Part shown: positions 42,493-51,899 of the stretch, piece after piece
Numbering within the stretch: the first letter of the stretch is position 1
How the letters are laid out: every line of letters begins with the position of its first letter
NCBI RefSeq assembly: GCF_029201565.1
Contig: NZ_CP104002.1
Coordinates: 1,753,001 to 1,817,000 of the forward strand
DNA from: Devosia sp. SD17-2
GTDB taxonomy: Bacteria; Pseudomonadota; Alphaproteobacteria; Rhizobiales; Devosiaceae
DNA: 64,000 bases
Direction: 5' to 3'
Position numbers and translations under genes: made by a program
The notes under the pieces: model-generated
What the model saw: the letters and a program-made list of their open reading frames with translations, nothing else
Database searches by the model: none
What the model was told of the DNA's origin: nothing

Positions 42493-43809
42493 TCAGGTCC
42501 CCTGCGGCAGGCCTTCCTTGCCCCCGTCGAGATCGGTGATGAGCGCTTCGAAATCCGCCTCAGTCGCGAGATAGCGCGGGTCGTCATAGTCGACGCCCGA
42601 CACGGCATCGGCAGGAATATGCGACTCGAACAGGCGCAGGCGCTTATAGACCGAGATCAGCGAGATAATCGTCGTCCACGAATTGGCCAGGAACTGGAAC
42701 GATCCCTCAACCTGGTTGAAGGCGTTGCTGACCTGCTGGAACAGACCGAAGGTCAGGGCACCGGCCGCAATGGACGGCGACATGGCGATCAGCGGCACGA
42801 AGTTCGAGCCCTGCAGGTAGATGTAGCGGGCCACGTTGAAATAGAGATAGTGGCCATAGAGGCGGAAGTAATTGCGCTGCACGCCAAGGAAGAACTCCTT
42901 GGTATCGAGCGGGCGCGCCCGCTCAAGGTGGTCTTCGCCATATACCAGCTCCTTGCGGAAGGCCGCTTCCACCCGCTGGTTCTGGAACTCGAGTCCAGGG
43001 AGCTTGACGCCCACTGCCGCGAGCAGAACCGTGCCGGCTGCAGCTGAAACCAGCGCCACCCAGACAAGGCTCCCGTTGACCGCACCAAACACCGGGATTT
43101 CGGTGATGTGCTGCGACAGGTCCCAGAGCAGGGGGAGGAACACCAGAAGCGTCATGATCGAGCCGACAAAGGCGACGGCCAGACCTTCCACGATATTGGC
43201 GAAGCGCTGGGTGTCTTCCTGGATACGCTGGGATGCGCCTTCCACGCCGCGCAGTTTTGGCCAGTGGCTCATGTAGAAGAAGGTCATCGCCCGGCGCCAG
43301 CGGAAGAGATAGTGGGCGATGAAGAAGGCGTTGAGCACGAGCACGGCGATGCGCGGCAACAGCACGTAGAGCACTGTCCAGAGGTCGCCATAGATCTGGT
43401 CAAGCGTCACGCTGCCAGGTGTCGTCATGGCAGCCTGCAGCATGTTGTAGAATTCGCCGTACCAGGAATTCATCCAGGCGCCGATCTGCACGTCGAAGAA
43501 GACGACTTCGATGATCGTCACCGAGCCGACGACAGACCACCAGTACCAGCGGCGGTTATTGCCGATGAAATACCATGGTATACAGAAGAGGTAGCCTACC
43601 ATGAGCACGTATTGGTAGAGCCAGACCTTGTCTGCGGTCAGGAACGGGTTGGGGTCCGTCTCCGTGGGGACCTGAGCAATAAGCGGTGCCAGGCTGAGCA
43701 CATTTGCAAGCGCTGGTCCGATGGTGAACCAGACCAGCATGGCGAACGCGGTCCAGAGGAGCGCGGAGGTGAAAAATAGCTTCGGCTGCGGAAAAAATGA
43801 ACGAAACAC
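42493..43809 (-). CDS. sbmA: Peptide antibiotic transporter SbmA/BacA
   Basis: Inner-membrane importer of proline-rich and other peptides; BacA is needed for chronic host infection in Sinorhizobium and Brucella. From the GTG at 43809, with GGAG seven bases upstream, the product is 438 residues starting MFRSFFPQPKLFF, which aligns with the start of E. coli SbmA. The open frame extends to a TTG at 43857, but that adds 16 unsupported residues. Family blocks are NRRWYWWSVVGSVTIIEVVF, GAWMNSWYGEFYNMLQAAM and HYLFRWRRAMTFFYMSHWP. About seven or eight membrane helices. Confidence 0.94.
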   Translation of the reverse strand: MFRSFFPQPKLFFTSALLWTAFAMLVWFTIGPALANVLSLAPLIAQVPTETDPNPFLTADKVWLYQYVLMVGYLFCIPWYFIGNNRRWYWWSVVGSVTIIEVVFFDVQIGAWMNSWYGEFYNMLQAAMTTPGSVTLDQIYGDLWTVLYVLLPRIAVLVLNAFFIAHYLFRWRRAMTFFYMSHWPKLRGVEGASQRIQEDTQRFANIVEGLAVAFVGSIMTLLVFLPLLWDLSQHITEIPVFGAVNGSLVWVALVSAAAGTVLLAAVGVKLPGLEFQNQRVEAAFRKELVYGEDHLERARPLDTKEFFLGVQRNYFRLYGHYLYFNVARYIYLQGSNFVPLIAMSPSIAAGALTFGLFQQVSNAFNQVEGSFQFLANSWTTIISLISVYKRLRLFESHIPADAVSGVDYDDPRYLATEADFEALITDLDGGKEGLPQGT

Positions 43810-43974
43810 CGAGAGACTCCAGGGTGCCGGGGAGATGGCGTCATCTAACTGTGACAATCAGGATTAAACAAGGACGCCAAGTGAAGCTTTGGTAAGGTTG
43901 GACCTCGGGTTTGACTTTCCATCCCCCCCAAGGGGCGATATCAGCTAGCCAACCATTCAATTGAGAGTTTCGCC

Positions 43975-44844
43975 ATGACCGCGGTGATGGAAGCCCCCGC
44001 CACGCCGGAAGACGATGCCGACACCGGCGTCCATCCGATTTTCGCCAAGGCCCCGCGTTCGGTCGAATTCAACAAGCTGCGCAAGCGCCTCATTCGCAAT
44101 GTCCGGGAGGCTCTCGAAAAGTTCGCCATGGTGCGTCCGGGCGAGAAGTGGCTGGTCGCATTGTCGGGTGGCAAGGACTCCTACGGCCTCCTTGCCATCC
44201 TGCTTGACCTCAAATGGCGCGGCCTCCTGCCGGTTGAACTGCTCGCCTGCAATCTCGATCAGGGCCAGCCGAACTTTCCGAAGCACATTCTGCCGGAGTT
44301 CCTCACCGGCCTCGGCATCGAGCATCGCATCGAATACAAGGACACCTATTCGATCGTTACCGACAAGCTGCCGGCCGGCGCGACCTATTGCTCGCTCTGC
44401 TCGCGCCTGCGCCGTGGCAATCTCTATCGCATCGCCCGCGAGGAGGGCTGCACGGCACTCGTTCTCGGGCACCATCGCGACGACAGCCTCGAAACCTTCT
44501 TCATGAACCTCTTCCATGGCGGCAAGCTGGCGGCCATGCCGCCCAAGCTGGTCAACGACGAGGGCGATCTCGAAGTGCTGCGCCCGCTCATCTACTGTGC
44601 CGAAGAAGATCTGCAGCGCTTTTCGGATGCCATGCAGTTTCCGATCATTCCCTGCGATCTCTGCGGCTCTCAGGATGGCTTGCAACGCAATGTCACCAAG
44701 GCCATGCTGACGGACATGGAAAAGGCAATGCCCGGGCGCAAGGACGTGATGATACGCGCGCTGGGCAATATCAATGCCAGCCACATGCTCGACCCCCGCC
44801 TGTTCGATTTTGCAGGCCTCTCCCTCAAGCCCAAGGACTCGTAA
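43975..44844 (+). CDS. ttcA: tRNA 2-thiocytidine(32) synthetase TtcA
   Basis: Iron-sulfur enzyme that thiolates cytidine 32 of certain tRNAs. The 289 residues have the PP-loop ATP site SGGKDS at about 65-70, the CxxC motif CSLC (in [13 protein letters not shown]) and a third cluster cysteine in [10 protein letters not shown], all characteristic of TtcA. The ATG at 43975 gives a 28-residue polar N-terminal extension before the family core. The next gene starts five bases downstream. Confidence 0.95.
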   Translation: MTAVMEAPATPEDDADTGVHPIFAKAPRSVEFNKLRKRLIRNVREALEKFAMVRPGEKWLVALSGGKDSYGLLAILLDLKWRGLLPVELLACNLDQGQPNFPKHILPEFLTGLGIEHRIEYKDTYSIVTDKLPAGATYCSLCSRLRRGNLYRIAREEGCTALVLGHHRDDSLETFFMNLFHGGKLAAMPPKLVNDEGDLEVLRPLIYCAEEDLQRFSDAMQFPIIPCDLCGSQDGLQRNVTKAMLTDMEKAMPGRKDVMIRALGNINASHMLDPRLFDFAGLSLKPKDS

Positions 44845-44848
44845 TCTC

Positions 44849-45661
44849 ATGAATATCGATCGTCTGGCCGCAATCCTCAAACAGGCTGCACAGCAGGAGA
44901 TCCTGCCGCGCTTCCGGCGGCTCGACGACGTGATGATCCAGACCAAGACCGGCGCGTTCGACCTCGTCACCGAGGCGGACACCAATGCCGAGCGGGTCAT
45001 CACTGCAGCCATCCTCGATCATTCACCCAATACGCAGGTCATTGGCGAGGAAGCGGTCGCGGCCAACCCGGCTCTGCTTTCCGCCAGCCTCGAGGATCGA
45101 ATCACGATTTACGTCGATCCCGTTGATGGAACTGCCAATTTTGCCGGTGGCCTGCCGCTCTTCGCCGTCATGGCCGCGGTGGTGCAGAACGGGGAGACCG
45201 TCGCTGGTGTCATCTACGATCCCATGGGCGACGATTTCCTGATGGCCGAAAAGGGCTGCGGCACCTGGCAGGTGTTCCCCGATGGTCGTCGCATTCGCAT
45301 GAAATTTGCCGATCCGGTTCCTGTCTCCGAAATGGGTGGGCTGGCCTCCACGGGCTATCTCCCGCTGGAACAGCGCCGGGTGCTGATGGGCAATCTGGCC
45401 AAGGTGAAGATGTTCGGCAATTATCGCTGTGCCGGTCACGAATATCGTTTCGCGGCGGGCGGCAATGTCCACTTCCTCGGCTACGGCAAGCTCATGCCCT
45501 GGGATCATGTCGCCGGTGCCCTGATGATGCGCGAGTGCGGGGCCCATGTCGCCAAGTTCGACGGCTCCGAATATCGCCCCGGCGATATCGAAGGCGGCCT
45601 CCTCGTCGCCCCCGATAAGGACAGCTGGGACGAACTCAAGCGCGAGATTTTTACTATCTGA
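44849..45661 (+). CDS. Inositol monophosphatase family protein
   Basis: A 270-residue Mg-dependent phosphatase of the inositol monophosphatase superfamily (inositol-1-phosphatase, histidinol phosphatase or similar). Metal-binding and catalytic motifs are DLVTEADTNAERVI, VIGEEAVA, YVDPVDGTANFAGG and PWDHVAGALMMRECGA. Substrate cannot be assigned. The ATG at 44849 follows the ttcA stop by five bases, so the two are probably co-transcribed. Confidence 0.9.
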   Translation: MNIDRLAAILKQAAQQEILPRFRRLDDVMIQTKTGAFDLVTEADTNAERVITAAILDHSPNTQVIGEEAVAANPALLSASLEDRITIYVDPVDGTANFAGGLPLFAVMAAVVQNGETVAGVIYDPMGDDFLMAEKGCGTWQVFPDGRRIRMKFADPVPVSEMGGLASTGYLPLEQRRVLMGNLAKVKMFGNYRCAGHEYRFAAGGNVHFLGYGKLMPWDHVAGALMMRECGAHVAKFDGSEYRPGDIEGGLLVAPDKDSWDELKREIFTI

Positions 45662-45729
45662 CCCAGTGGGGGCGTCGAATGTCCGGCGCATGGCTCGTCG
45701 TCCCGGCAACGAATGCGTGAGTAAAAGAC

Positions 45730-46020
45730 ATGTCGTTCCAAGCCTATCTCGACGCCGTGGAAACCAAAACTGGCAAGACGCCGCGCCAACTGCTGGACAT
45801 CGCCCGCGCCAAGGGATTTGACGATCCCAAGATCAAGGCGGGCGAAATCCTCGACTGGCTCAAGACCGAATACGAGTTGGGACGCGGCCATGGCATGGCC
45901 ATGGTGCACGTCATCAAGAAAGGCCCCGAAATCGACATCAAGCATGTCGGCACATCCGGTGTGCATCGGGATGAGAGCAACATGTTGTGGCTCGACGGCA
46001 TAGCGAACAGGCCAGCCTGA
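45730..46020 (+). CDS. DUF4287 domain protein
   Basis: A 96-residue small soluble protein that I recognise as a DUF4287-type protein. Features are the start SFQAYLDAVETKTGKTPRQL, GEILDWLKTEYELGRGHGMA, and a short C-terminal tail. Function unknown; such proteins often lie near ArsR or SRPBCC genes, as here. The next gene (ArsR) begins 48 bases downstream. Confidence 0.82.
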   Translation: MSFQAYLDAVETKTGKTPRQLLDIARAKGFDDPKIKAGEILDWLKTEYELGRGHGMAMVHVIKKGPEIDIKHVGTSGVHRDESNMLWLDGIANRPA

Positions 46021-46067
46021 TTCTGGGCCTCTTGCATCGACTCATAAGTCCGTGCTTATCTGTTGTC

Positions 46068-46382
46068 ATGAACGAAGCGGAACTCTTCAAAGTCCTGGCC
46101 GACCCAACGCGGCGGGCCATTCTCGAGCGCCTCTCCGGTGCCGAGATGACCGCCACCGATCTCAGGGAGGGCTTTGCCATCTCCCAGCCGGCCATGTCGC
46201 AGCACCTGGCCGTGCTGCGGGGGGCAGGGTTGGTCGCCGAGCATCGCGAGGGCCGCTACGCCCATTACCGGATCGCCCCGGACGGGTTCGCGCCGCTGCA
46301 TCAGTGGTTGGCGCGCTACCGGGACTTCTGGCCGAGCCGCATCGACAATTTGAGGGATGTGCTCAAGGAGACGGATCAGTGA
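46068..46382 (+). CDS. ArsR family transcriptional regulator
   Basis: A 104-residue winged-helix repressor. The N-terminal NEAELFKVLADPTRRAILER is typical and the recognition helix is within ISQPAMSQHLAVLRGAGLVA. It has no cysteines, so it is not an arsenic-sensing type; it belongs to the group paired with SRPBCC domain proteins. The ATG at 46068 was chosen for family fit. Its TGA overlaps the GTG start of the SRPBCC gene (GTGA), which here is interrupted. Confidence 0.9.
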   Translation: MNEAELFKVLADPTRRAILERLSGAEMTATDLREGFAISQPAMSQHLAVLRGAGLVAEHREGRYAHYRIAPDGFAPLHQWLARYRDFWPSRIDNLRDVLKETDQ

Positions 46383-46702
46383 TCGACAGCAAAGACGCGC
46401 TCACCTTGGAGACGGTTCTCGATGCGCCACCCTAGAAGGTCTGGCGCGCCCTGACCATCCCCGAATATCGCGACCGCTGGTTGCAGCAGCCTGATGACGT
46501 CAAACTGCACTTGGTCGCTGTCAACGCTAACAGTCTGCTAACATTTAGCTGGGTTGAGAGGGACAAAGAGAGCCTCGCGACAATCGAGCTCCACCCGACC
46601 GAGGACGGCCGGACTGCCTTCCGCCTGACCCATGTTCCCGTCCGCATTCCGGCCGCTGCCAACAGCAATGAGCCTGGCACGACAATCATGCGCGCCGCCT
46701 AA
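46379..46702 (+). pseudogene. SRPBCC (AHSA1-like) gene interrupted by an amber codon
   Basis: From the GTG at 46379, coupled to the ArsR stop, the frame reads DALTLETVLDAPP, then TAG at 46433-46435, then KVWRALTIPEYRDRWLQQP and on to TAA at 46702 with no further stop. The two parts join into the SRPBCC ligand-binding fold, where APPEKVW is the expected reading; a GAG to TAG change explains the break. The rest (FSWVERDKES, IELHPTEDGRTAFRLTHVPV) is intact, so decay is recent or the base is a sequencing error. The product is short (107 codons) even when repaired. Confidence 0.82.
46519..46540 (+). repeat. 22-base dispersed repeat, copy 2
   Basis: Matches 32942-32963 at 21 of 22 bases. This copy lies inside the interrupted SRPBCC gene and encodes part of VNANSLL. 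Confidence 0.6.
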
Positions 46703-46743
46703 TCGAGCCAGTTTAACGCATTGAAAAATAAGGGAGGTCGCCG

Positions 46744-47373
46744 ATGCGCGACATGATGCAACTCGTCCCTATGGTGGTCGAGCAGTCCAGCCGTGGCGAG
46801 CGCGCCTTCGACATCTACTCCCGCCTCTTGCGCGAGCGGATCGTTTTCATCAACGGCCAGATCGAGGACACCATGTCCTCCCTGGTCTGCGCCCAGCTGT
46901 TATTTCTTGAATCCGAAAACCCTGCTAAGCCCATCTATCTCTACATTAATTCGCCGGGCGGCGTGGTGACGTCGGCTCTGGCCATGTACGACACCATGCA
47001 GTTCATCAAGGCCCCGGTCGGGACCCTCTGCATGGGCATGGCAGCCTCGGCCGCGACCCTTATCCTCGCGGCCGGCGAAGCCGGGATGCGCGCCGTTTTG
47101 CCCAATGTTTCCATCATGTTGCACCAACCCTCCGGTGGCTATCAGGGGCAGGTGACCGACATCATGATCCATGCCGAGGAGAGCCTCAGGCTCAAGCGGC
47201 GGACCAATGAAATCTACGCAAAACACTGCGGCCGGAGCTATGAGGAGGTCGAACTGGCGCTGGAGCGAGACCGCTACATGGCGCCCGAAGAGGCCCAGGC
47301 ATGGGGGCTGGTAGACCATGTCTACCAGGACCGGAGCCAGCTTCAGGGGCCGGCTCCGTCCGTCGGAAGTTAG
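46744..47373 (+). CDS. clpP: ClpP-family protease subunit (stand-alone)
   Basis: Serine protease subunit of a Clp complex. The 209-residue product has [20 protein letters not shown] near the start, [20 protein letters not shown], and the catalytic triad Ser102 (in [10 protein letters not shown]), His127 (in MLHQPSGG) and Asp176 (in ERDRYM). GGGAGG precedes the ATG at 46744. No clpX, tig or lon is next to it, so it is probably an additional ClpP paralogue. The end overlaps the convergent MFS gene by four bases. Confidence 0.94.
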   Translation: MRDMMQLVPMVVEQSSRGERAFDIYSRLLRERIVFINGQIEDTMSSLVCAQLLFLESENPAKPIYLYINSPGGVVTSALAMYDTMQFIKAPVGTLCMGMAASAATLILAAGEAGMRAVLPNVSIMLHQPSGGYQGQVTDIMIHAEESLRLKRRTNEIYAKHCGRSYEEVELALERDRYMAPEEAQAWGLVDHVYQDRSQLQGPAPSVGS

Positions 47374-48617
47374 TGGCCGGCAGGTTCGGCGGGCTGGTTA
47401 TACTGCTCGCCGACCCCGAAGAGCTTGCCCTTCTCGGCGATGAGAACGCAGATCAAAGCCATGATTCCCATGCTCAAATAGCCACCGGCAATATTTGCGG
47501 CGGTGCCGTTGTAGTGCTGCCCGATATAGGTGCCGATCAGCGTGCCGCCGACAGTCTGGATAAAGGCGAAGGTCGCCGCCGCAGTGCCGGCAATCTTGCC
47601 AAGCGGCTCCATCGACAGCGAATTCATGTTCGACGTGGACCAGCCAAAGCAGAACATGACGATGGCAAGAAGCCCGTAAAAGGCCGGGAATGGCAGGAGA
47701 TGGGTCAGGGCCAGGGCAAACATGACCGCGCCGGTCACCGTGTAGACAATGATGGCGCTGTGCGCGAGCCGGCGCATGCCAAGCCGGCGGACGACGCGGG
47801 AATTGGTGAAGGAGGACACAGCCATCAGCGCGCCAATGGCGGCGAAGGCGGGGGTGAACCACATGCCGACGTCATAGGCCTCCACATAGACCTGCTGGGC
47901 GGAAGTGATGAAGCCCATGAGCGCGCCGAAGAGGAACATGCCGGCAAGCCCGTAGAAGAAGGCGGTGCGGTTTGTGAATACCAGCTTGAAGCCAAGGGCA
48001 ATGCCGCCAAAGCTCATTGGGCGGCGCTGTTCGACTGGCAGGGTTTCAGGCAGCTTCAGGAACGCCCAGAAGGCAATTGCCGCAGCAAGGACGCCCATGA
48101 ACACGAAGATCGCCTGCCACGGACCGGTAAGCAGCAGGATCTGGCCGATTCCCGGCGCCACGATCGGCACAGCCATGAACACCATGAAGGTCAGCGACAT
48201 GACTTCGGCCATTTCACGGCCCGAATATTTATCCCGGACCACGGCGGTGGTGACAACGCGCGCACTGGCCGCGCCGACGCCCTGGATAAAGCGCAGGGCG
48301 AGGAGCGTGGTGAAGTCTGGCGCAAAGACAGCGGCGATCGCCGCCACGACATAGAGCGCAAGCCCGGCAAAGAGTGGCGCGCGGCGGCCAAAACGGTCGC
48401 TCAGCGGCCCGAAGGCCAGCACCGCGATACCCATGCCGAGAGAATAGAAGGTGATGACGAACTGGCGTTCGTTTTCCGTCGTGATTCCATAGGCATCGCC
48501 CATGTAGGGCAGGGCGGGCAGCATCACGTCCACGGCGATGGCATTCATCGTCATGATAGCGGCGATCAATGCAATGAAATGCGGGCGCGAGAGCACCCTT
48601 GTGAAGTGATCCGACAT
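47370..48617 (-). CDS. Bcr/CflA family multidrug exporter
   Basis: A 415-residue MFS transporter of the Bcr/CflA drug-export type, with 12 helices. Signature parts are [18 protein letters not shown] at helix 1, [20 protein letters not shown] at motif A, and [20 protein letters not shown] at helix 4, with the Bcr-like ARVV. Substrate not predictable. It ends by overlapping clpP by four bases in convergent orientation. Confidence 0.92.
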   Translation of the reverse strand: MSDHFTRVLSRPHFIALIAAIMTMNAIAVDVMLPALPYMGDAYGITTENERQFVITFYSLGMGIAVLAFGPLSDRFGRRAPLFAGLALYVVAAIAAVFAPDFTTLLALRFIQGVGAASARVVTTAVVRDKYSGREMAEVMSLTFMVFMAVPIVAPGIGQILLLTGPWQAIFVFMGVLAAAIAFWAFLKLPETLPVEQRRPMSFGGIALGFKLVFTNRTAFFYGLAGMFLFGALMGFITSAQQVYVEAYDVGMWFTPAFAAIGALMAVSSFTNSRVVRRLGMRRLAHSAIIVYTVTGAVMFALALTHLLPFPAFYGLLAIVMFCFGWSTSNMNSLSMEPLGKIAGTAAATFAFIQTVGGTLIGTYIGQHYNGTAANIAGGYLSMGIMALICVLIAEKGKLFGVGEQYNQPAEPAGH

Positions 48618-48735
48618 ACTAAAGCTCGATAGGAAGCTCGCCCGGAAGAGGGCGGTGCGAAGAGTGTTGATCGGACCATGAACCCGTCCGACCCACTTGG
48701 CAAGACTTTATCGGCAAAGGGCGATGCTTGAAAAA

Positions 48736-49956
48736 TCAGGCCGGCTTGAGCCCGAATTTTGGGGCACTGCGCTCATTTATGGGCATGTGGATCACCGCGG
48801 AGGCAAGGCCGAGCAGGATGCCGAGATACCAGACGAGGCTGTAGGAGCCCGTGTGGTCATAGACAAATCCGCCGAGCCAGATGCCGATGAACGAGCCGAG
48901 CTGGTGGCTGAAGAAGGCGACGCCGTAGAGCATGCCCATGTAGCGCGGGCCGAAGAACAAGGTCACGAGGCCAGCGGTCAAAGGCACCGTGGAGAGCCAC
49001 AGGAGGCCCATGGCGGCGGCAAAGGCATAGGCCGTGACCTCGCTGACCGGCAGGATCAGGAAGGCCGCAATGGCCACGGCACGCAGGAAATAGATGCTGG
49101 CCAGCAGCATCTGCTTGGGCAGCCGGCTTCCCAGCCATCCCGACATCAGCGAGCCGACGATATTGAAGAGGCCGATGACCGCAATCGTCCAGCTGCCCAC
49201 TTCCGGGGAGAGACCGCACTGCACCAGGTAGGCGGGCATGTGGACGTTGATGAAGGCGAGGTGGAAGCCGCAAACGAAAAAGCCGATGACCAGCAGGCGA
49301 TAGGACCCATGGCCCCAGGCGCTGGACAGCGCTTCCATGAACTTGAGGTCTGCCTGGCCCGGAACCGACTCAGCGCGGCCGCGCAGGGCGCCGGCCAGCG
49401 GAATGATGAGCAGCAGCAGCAGCGCCAGCCAGACGAGCGCCATCTGCCAGCCGAAGGCATTGATAAAGCCCTGACCGACGGGAGCGAAGATGAATTGCCC
49501 GGCCGAAGAGGCGGCGGTGGCGACGCCAAAGATGAAGCTGCGCTTTTCGGCTGGCACGACGCGCCCGAAGGCCGCCATCACCACGCCGAAGGAGGCCACG
49601 GCAATGCCGACGCCGGTGATGATGCCCGCGGTCAGGGTCAGGCTGAGCGTATCGGGCGAAAAAGCCATGCCGAGCACGCCGGCGGCATAAATCAGGCCGC
49701 CAAGCGCCAGGACCCGGCCGCTGCCATAGCGATCGGCAAGTCCGCCGGCGAAGGGTTGGGTGATCCCCCAGACGAGGTTCTGCACGGCCATGGCCATGCC
49801 CCATTGCTCGCGGCTGAGGCCGAGGTCCTCGGTCACCGGGAGGGTGAACAGCCCAAAGGCACCGCGCGTGCCGAAGCCGATGGCGGCAATGATGCAGCCA
49901 GCGATAATGACGACGGGCAATGGAATTGCGAGGCGGGAGGGGGCAGCGCTGGACAT
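48736..49956 (-). CDS. MFS transporter (monocarboxylate/oxalate-formate type)
   Basis: A 406-residue MFS protein with 12 helices. It shows AIGFGTRGAFGLFTLPVTED at the first loop, GGLADRYGSGRVLALGGLIY at motif A, and the mid-protein GSYRLLVIGFFVCGFHLAFI. The pattern is nearest the monocarboxylate or oxalate/formate antiporter group. The start at ATG 49956 is a choice; a GTG nine bases upstream is also possible and neither has a clear binding site. Substrate unknown. Confidence 0.88.
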   Translation of the reverse strand: MSSAAPSRLAIPLPVVIIAGCIIAAIGFGTRGAFGLFTLPVTEDLGLSREQWGMAMAVQNLVWGITQPFAGGLADRYGSGRVLALGGLIYAAGVLGMAFSPDTLSLTLTAGIITGVGIAVASFGVVMAAFGRVVPAEKRSFIFGVATAASSAGQFIFAPVGQGFINAFGWQMALVWLALLLLLIIPLAGALRGRAESVPGQADLKFMEALSSAWGHGSYRLLVIGFFVCGFHLAFINVHMPAYLVQCGLSPEVGSWTIAVIGLFNIVGSLMSGWLGSRLPKQMLLASIYFLRAVAIAAFLILPVSEVTAYAFAAAMGLLWLSTVPLTAGLVTLFFGPRYMGMLYGVAFFSHQLGSFIGIWLGGFVYDHTGSYSLVWYLGILLGLASAVIHMPINERSAPKFGLKPA

Positions 49957-50082
49957 GGCAAACACCGGAACGAAAGACGCCGGCGCAATCTACGCCCGCC
50001 GCATCATCACGCAAAGCAATATTGCACAATGGCAGCTATCAAATCCGGTGATGGCGTGAGATTTCCGAGCGACTAGAAGATC

Positions 50083-50124
50083 TCAAAAAGTAGAAGGGTC
50101 CCAACGGTTTAGGTTGGGACCCTT
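50083..50124 (-). terminator. Terminator of grxD
   Basis: AAGGGTCCCAAC at 50094-50105 pairs over 12 bases with GTTGGGACCCTT at 50113-50124. Leftwards it continues CTACTTTTTGAG. Confidence 0.85.
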
Positions 50125-50143
50125 CGAAACTGATTCAGGCAGG

Positions 50144-50479
50144 TCAGGCGCTCTGCTTGACCGTGATGCCAGCCTGTTCGAGGTGCGTCTGCAGCTCGCC
50201 GGCCTGGAACATCTCGCGCACGATATCGGCGCCACCCACGAACTCGCCCTTGACGTAGAGCTGGGGAATGGTCGGCCAGTTGGTGTAGGCCTTGATGCCG
50301 TCACGAAGCTCTTCGCTTTCGAGCACATTGGCGCTGCCGTACTCGACGCCGAGATAGCCCAGGATCTGAACGACCTGACCGGAGAAACCGCACTGCGGGA
50401 AATCCGGCGAGCCCTTCATGAACAGGAATACGTCGTTGTTCTTCACCTTGTCGTCGATGAAAGCGTTGATATCGGTCAT
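50144..50479 (-). CDS. grxD: Monothiol glutaredoxin, Grx4 type
   Basis: Iron-sulfur cluster carrier that works with BolA proteins. The 111-residue product has the monothiol active site CGFS with Cys30 (in PDFPQCGFSG), preceded by VFLFMKGSP, and the glutathione-binding WPTIPQLYVKGEFVGGADIV. A bolA gene lies 1.4 kb upstream on the same strand (51899), a common partnership. Starts at ATG 50479; ends at its own terminator. Confidence 0.96.
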   Translation of the reverse strand: MTDINAFIDDKVKNNDVFLFMKGSPDFPQCGFSGQVVQILGYLGVEYGSANVLESEELRDGIKAYTNWPTIPQLYVKGEFVGGADIVREMFQAGELQTHLEQAGITVKQSA

Positions 50480-50581
50480 GGGAGTAGGCCTTTCGCAAAG
50501 TCCGGGTTCAAGGGCCGGCTGATGTTGGCTCTTAAATAGGATAGCGCCCGTTCACTGTCGAGGGCATCACGAAATTAGGCG

Positions 50582-51211
50582 CTAGGATTTCAGCCGCTCG
50601 GCGATCCAGGGGTGGGTGGTCACCACGTCATTGCCGGTGAAATGCGCCGTCTCCCAACCGGCCTTGCGGGCGACATCGAGCACCTTCTCGGTATCGTCGA
50701 AGAAGAGGGGCTGCTCATCGGAGGTGATCATGCGCTCATCGGCCATGGCGAAGAATTTCTTGTCGTATTTGGTCCGCCCGAAGCGGGCCGAATAGAACAT
50801 GTCCTCGAACAGCCCGCTAAGCTGGGTGTTGTGCCAGATGAACTGCGCGCGGCTGTGGTCCTGGTTGGTGGCGAGATAGAGCCGCACATCTTCATGTGCC
50901 TTGAGACGGCGAACGATCTCAACCAGTTCGGTATTGGGGTTGAAATCGAAGCCCAGCCAGAGATCGAGCATGGCCATGGTCGAGCCCCTGTAGCCAAAGG
51001 CCTTGAGGCGTCGGTCGAGGGCCTCGACCATCGGCATTTCGCCGATCAGCACGCGCTTCATGAAAATGTCGAAGATGAACTCGCGCTGGAAGCGATCGGG
51101 ATTGATACCGATATTTTGCAGCGCGGCGTCCCAGCGATCGCGGAGGTCGGGGCGGGCGTGATAGCCGTGCACGAGCACGCCATCGACGTCGAAAACAATC
51201 GCTCTGGCCAA
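50582..51211 (-). CDS. HAD family hydrolase
   Basis: Haloacid dehalogenase-like phosphatase, 209 residues. The motifs are the nucleophile FDVDGVLVHG (Asp8, Asp10), motif II around LYLATNQDHS, Lys in the region YDKKFFAMAD, and the acidic motif IV LFFDDTEKVLDVARKAGWET. Substrate unknown. It follows the HIT gene by two bases, so it belongs to the bolA-DUF6665-HIT-HAD run, with grxD about 100 bases further on. Confidence 0.9.
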   Translation of the reverse strand: MARAIVFDVDGVLVHGYHARPDLRDRWDAALQNIGINPDRFQREFIFDIFMKRVLIGEMPMVEALDRRLKAFGYRGSTMAMLDLWLGFDFNPNTELVEIVRRLKAHEDVRLYLATNQDHSRAQFIWHNTQLSGLFEDMFYSARFGRTKYDKKFFAMADERMITSDEQPLFFDDTEKVLDVARKAGWETAHFTGNDVVTTHPWIAERLKS

Positions 51212-51213
51212 AC

Positions 51214-51591
51214 TCAGTCCTCGTCGTTGGTCTTGAAAATGCGGCGAATGCCATTGCCTTCGTGGGCCTCGCCTGAGAAGCGCGCAATCAAGTGCAAATG
51301 GGTGTGAAAGACTGTCTGCCCGGCGACGGCGCCAACGTTCCAGCCAAGGGTAAAGCCCTCTGGATCTTCGTGGTCAAAAAGGGCGCGAGCGCTCGCGAGG
51401 GCAGCGGGAAAATCCTGCCACTCGTCGCTATTCATCTCAAAGGGCGTTTCGGTATGGCGTTTGGGAATGACAATCGCGCCGTGCGCAAAGCGCGTGTCGA
51501 CATTGCGCAGAATGTAGAAGTGATCCGTGGAAGCGACCGGACTATCGAAGATAAGTTCGTTTTCGAGACAGAACCGGCAGCCTTCCGTCAT
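51214..51591 (-). CDS. HIT family hydrolase
   Basis: Histidine-triad nucleotide hydrolase or transferase, 125 residues. The triad is H96-T-H98-L-H100 (FHTHLHLIARF). An N-terminal CRFCLE pair of cysteines and GAIVIPKRHTETPFEM are also typical. Substrate is probably a nucleotide conjugate. It overlaps the upstream DUF6665 gene (ATGA) and precedes the HAD gene by two bases. Confidence 0.92.
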   Translation of the reverse strand: MTEGCRFCLENELIFDSPVASTDHFYILRNVDTRFAHGAIVIPKRHTETPFEMNSDEWQDFPAALASARALFDHEDPEGFTLGWNVGAVAGQTVFHTHLHLIARFSGEAHEGNGIRRIFKTNDED

Positions 51592-51899
51592 TCGTCCATG
51601 GCCCCGAGGCCAATGAGGACAGAACGGGGAATTTTGAGATCCGCAATGACCTCGTCGTGATCTTCAAAACCCAGAAGCTCCCGCTGCACAAAGTAGCACC
51701 AAACAGCATCGCGGGCTTCGGCAAGGAGTGCCTTGGGTGCCGGATCAGCATCGAGGGCAGCGACGGCGTTCTTGACCCGCCGTTCCGCCGCCCCCAGTGA
51801 ATTGGCCTTTTCCGCGAGTATCTCATGCTCGATCGCCGCAGTTCCGGCCTCGGGCCGGACCATGCGGATCAGATCGAGAGAGGCGCGCAGGCCCGACAT
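51588..51899 (-). CDS. DUF6665-like protein
   Basis: A 103-residue, mostly helical soluble protein that resembles what I recall as DUF6665 (segments AAIEHEILAEKANSLGAAER and ARDAVWCYFVQRELLGFEDH). Function unknown. It is tightly coupled on both sides: its ATG overlaps the bolA stop (TAATG) and its stop overlaps the HIT start (ATGA). The name is from memory of the family pattern. Confidence 0.7.
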   Translation of the reverse strand: MSGLRASLDLIRMVRPEAGTAAIEHEILAEKANSLGAAERRVKNAVAALDADPAPKALLAEARDAVWCYFVQRELLGFEDHDEVIADLKIPRSVLIGLGAMDE

